Assembly (NCBI GenBank): GCA_947579665.1
Contig: OX388343.1
Location: 88,826,254-88,890,253 of the forward strand
Reading direction: 5' to 3'
DNA length: 64,000 nucleotides
From: Sympetrum striolatum
Taxonomy: Eukaryota; Arthropoda; Insecta; Odonata; Libellulidae
This document shows positions 62,958-64,000 of this stretch, piece by piece. The translations under genes were made by a program, and so were the position numbers. Position 1 is the first letter of the stretch; each line of letters opens with the position of its first letter. Below the pieces are notes generated by a model that saw only the letters and a program-made list of their open reading frames with translations, searched no databases and was not told where the DNA came from.

Positions 62958-64000
62958 GGATACAAATTCACAGCCTAAACCACAAGCGTGATTGAGTTCA
63001 AATTTTTACTGCGTATTGGCCATAACAATTAACCGAAAGAAAAATTGTGATTTTGATCCTCAGTGTCATGGGTTCGATTCCAGAGGGCCCGAAAGTCCCG
63101 ATTTTTCCCGTTTGAATGCATTGCTTAGATTTTCGGGAATTTTTAAAAAATACTTCCCGGATAGGTAGAGAATCGATACTCTAGGAGCGTTTATATATGG
63201 TCATGATCTATCGAAAACATAAATGAGTTCCACGGAAAATAACCTGGGTTCGATGCTAGGTAAGGCAAAAATCGGCCGTTTAAAATGCATTGTGGCGATT
63301 TTTAAGATTTTTTTTGGACCTATTCCCGATGGCATGGAACCTTTAAAATCGGCATGGGTTTAGATATCATAAATATATTTAATAATCAAATTTTTTACAT
63401 TCGCTGATGGCCCTTGGTTCGAACCCAGAGAGCCATTTACATTCCTCAACGCGTTTCTTATGGAGATAACAGAAACATATTTTAGGTACTTCCCGGCATG
63501 ATATCGACTTCAAAATTTGTATGAAATAAGATGAAGTCCTAATAAGTCATACTGTGCATTCACAGCTACCAATATTTCCTGGGTTCGACACCAGGCGTCT
63601 CTACAATAAGTAAATTATCCGATTTTTAAGAATTAATTTAAACCCCTTCACAATAATATTAAAACATGAAATTAGGCATATAGATAGAGAACATAGATAC
63701 ATTTCAAAAACGTGTTTTAAATTTCCTAGATCGTCCTTGGTTCGAATCCAGAGAGCCATTTACATTATTGAAAAGTAGGACGTCGTTTGAGGCAGTTGGA
63801 GCCAATATATCTGCTTGAATTTTCACACATAGTAAGAGATGGTGATTTTCTGTTGTGCTGCATAGTAAGTTCACCATTAAGACCCAGGTTCGATGCCAGA
63901 CTGTTAAATTGCAGCGAATTTTAAGAATATCTTCAATCCTTTTTTTTCTCTTTTGACGGCCTTCCCGATATGATGCCGACATGAAATTAGTGTTTTCGAT
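62958..64000 (+). repeat. Array unit 12 (+), cut by window edge
   Basis: 1043 bp are visible and match the other units to within about 35 bases of the expected end; the terminal hairpin would follow just outside. The array therefore reaches the window edge. Confidence 0.92.

Larger units (their letters stand above)
50225..64000. repeat. Array of 12 copies of a 1.08-kb higher-order repeat, still open at the right edge
   Basis: Twelve units in orientation + - + - + + - - + + + + fill the window's last 13.8 kb. A forward unit starts GGATAC(T/A)AA, passes ACTTGAAATTTTTA and ends GCAAGC(A/T)ACATTTTACTCGTA. Each unit contains six diverged monomers of about 150-177 bp. Every monomer has a GGTTCGANNC(C/T)AG motif, and most have a TTCCCG ... 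ACTTGAAATTCGGCAT phrase about 75-85 bases later. Junctions consist of TATA/GATA sequence, usually with a 24-bp module. No open frame is kept between units, so it is not protein-coding; the recurring short frames here are by-products. Possible identities: Helentron-like non-autonomous element, tRNA-related satellite, or TFIIIC-binding array. Confidence 0.92.

Noticed and set aside
50389..63982. Many short open frames in the array with recurring GFEPRTI / SGIEPMTLR-like peptides
   Set aside because: They are translations of the repeated GGTTCGA box and flanks. Frames are 60-96 codons, appear on both strands, and are broken differently in each unit, so they are not a protein family.
50331..64000. 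Array units as true tRNA genes or full tRNA arrays
   Set aside because: Only the T-arm/B-box part is present. I could not find acceptor pairing, anticodon arms or A boxes at the right distance.
50331..64000. CENP-B-box satellite or CRISPR-type array
   Set aside because: The motif TTCGANNCCAG does not meet the CENP-B box spacing (TTCG, four bases, A, two bases, CGGG). Monomers are long and diverged, without spacers, so CRISPR does not fit either.

Overview
The window looks like arthropod nuclear DNA, probably an insect with a large, AT-rich, transposon-filled genome. The evidence is one spliced gene with very long introns, arthropod-type LINE fragments, several short DNA-transposon relics, and a eukaryotic tRNA gene with a Pol III T-run. 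I cannot name the species.

Region 70-38005, minus strand, is one gene: nicotinate phosphoribosyltransferase (NAPRT), the first enzyme of NAD synthesis from nicotinic acid. Ten coding exons can be joined in frame with GT-AG junctions, giving 440 complete codons from the start ATG at 38005. The last roughly 100 codons lie beyond the left edge. Intron 5 is about 22.9 kb and holds most of the mobile-element debris: an LTR-like block (12285-12987), LINE 3' ends and fragments (about 15480-15812, 18091-19796, 29481-29904), an 892-bp DNA transposon (20351-21242), a hAT-type MITE (27471-27733) and a hairpin MITE (31542-31626). The 18091-19796 LINE copy still has a 505-codon open frame with a complete RNase H catalytic set, so it is probably young.

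Region 38006-50011 is intergenic. It begins with a short GC-richer stretch that is the likely promoter/5'UTR of NAPRT. Near its right end are a decayed tRNA-Phe copy (48895-48962), a hAT-type MITE (49496-49757) and an intact tRNA-Phe(GAA) gene (50012-50084).

Region about 50225-64000 is the most striking part. It is an array of twelve copies of a 1.08-kb unit, in orientation + - + - + + - - + + + +, still running at the right edge. Each unit is built from six diverged monomers of about 150-177 bp. Every monomer carries a T-arm / Pol III B-box-like motif (GGTTCGANNCCAG), so about 70 such motifs lie in 13.8 kb directly beside a real tRNA gene. Units end in a short hairpin, are bordered by GATA microsatellite, and most junctions carry a separate conserved 24-bp module. 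I know of no named element with this exact build. It could be a Helentron-like (HINE) non-autonomous element with a repeated core, a tRNA-related satellite, or a TFIIIC-binding array; the sequence alone does not decide.
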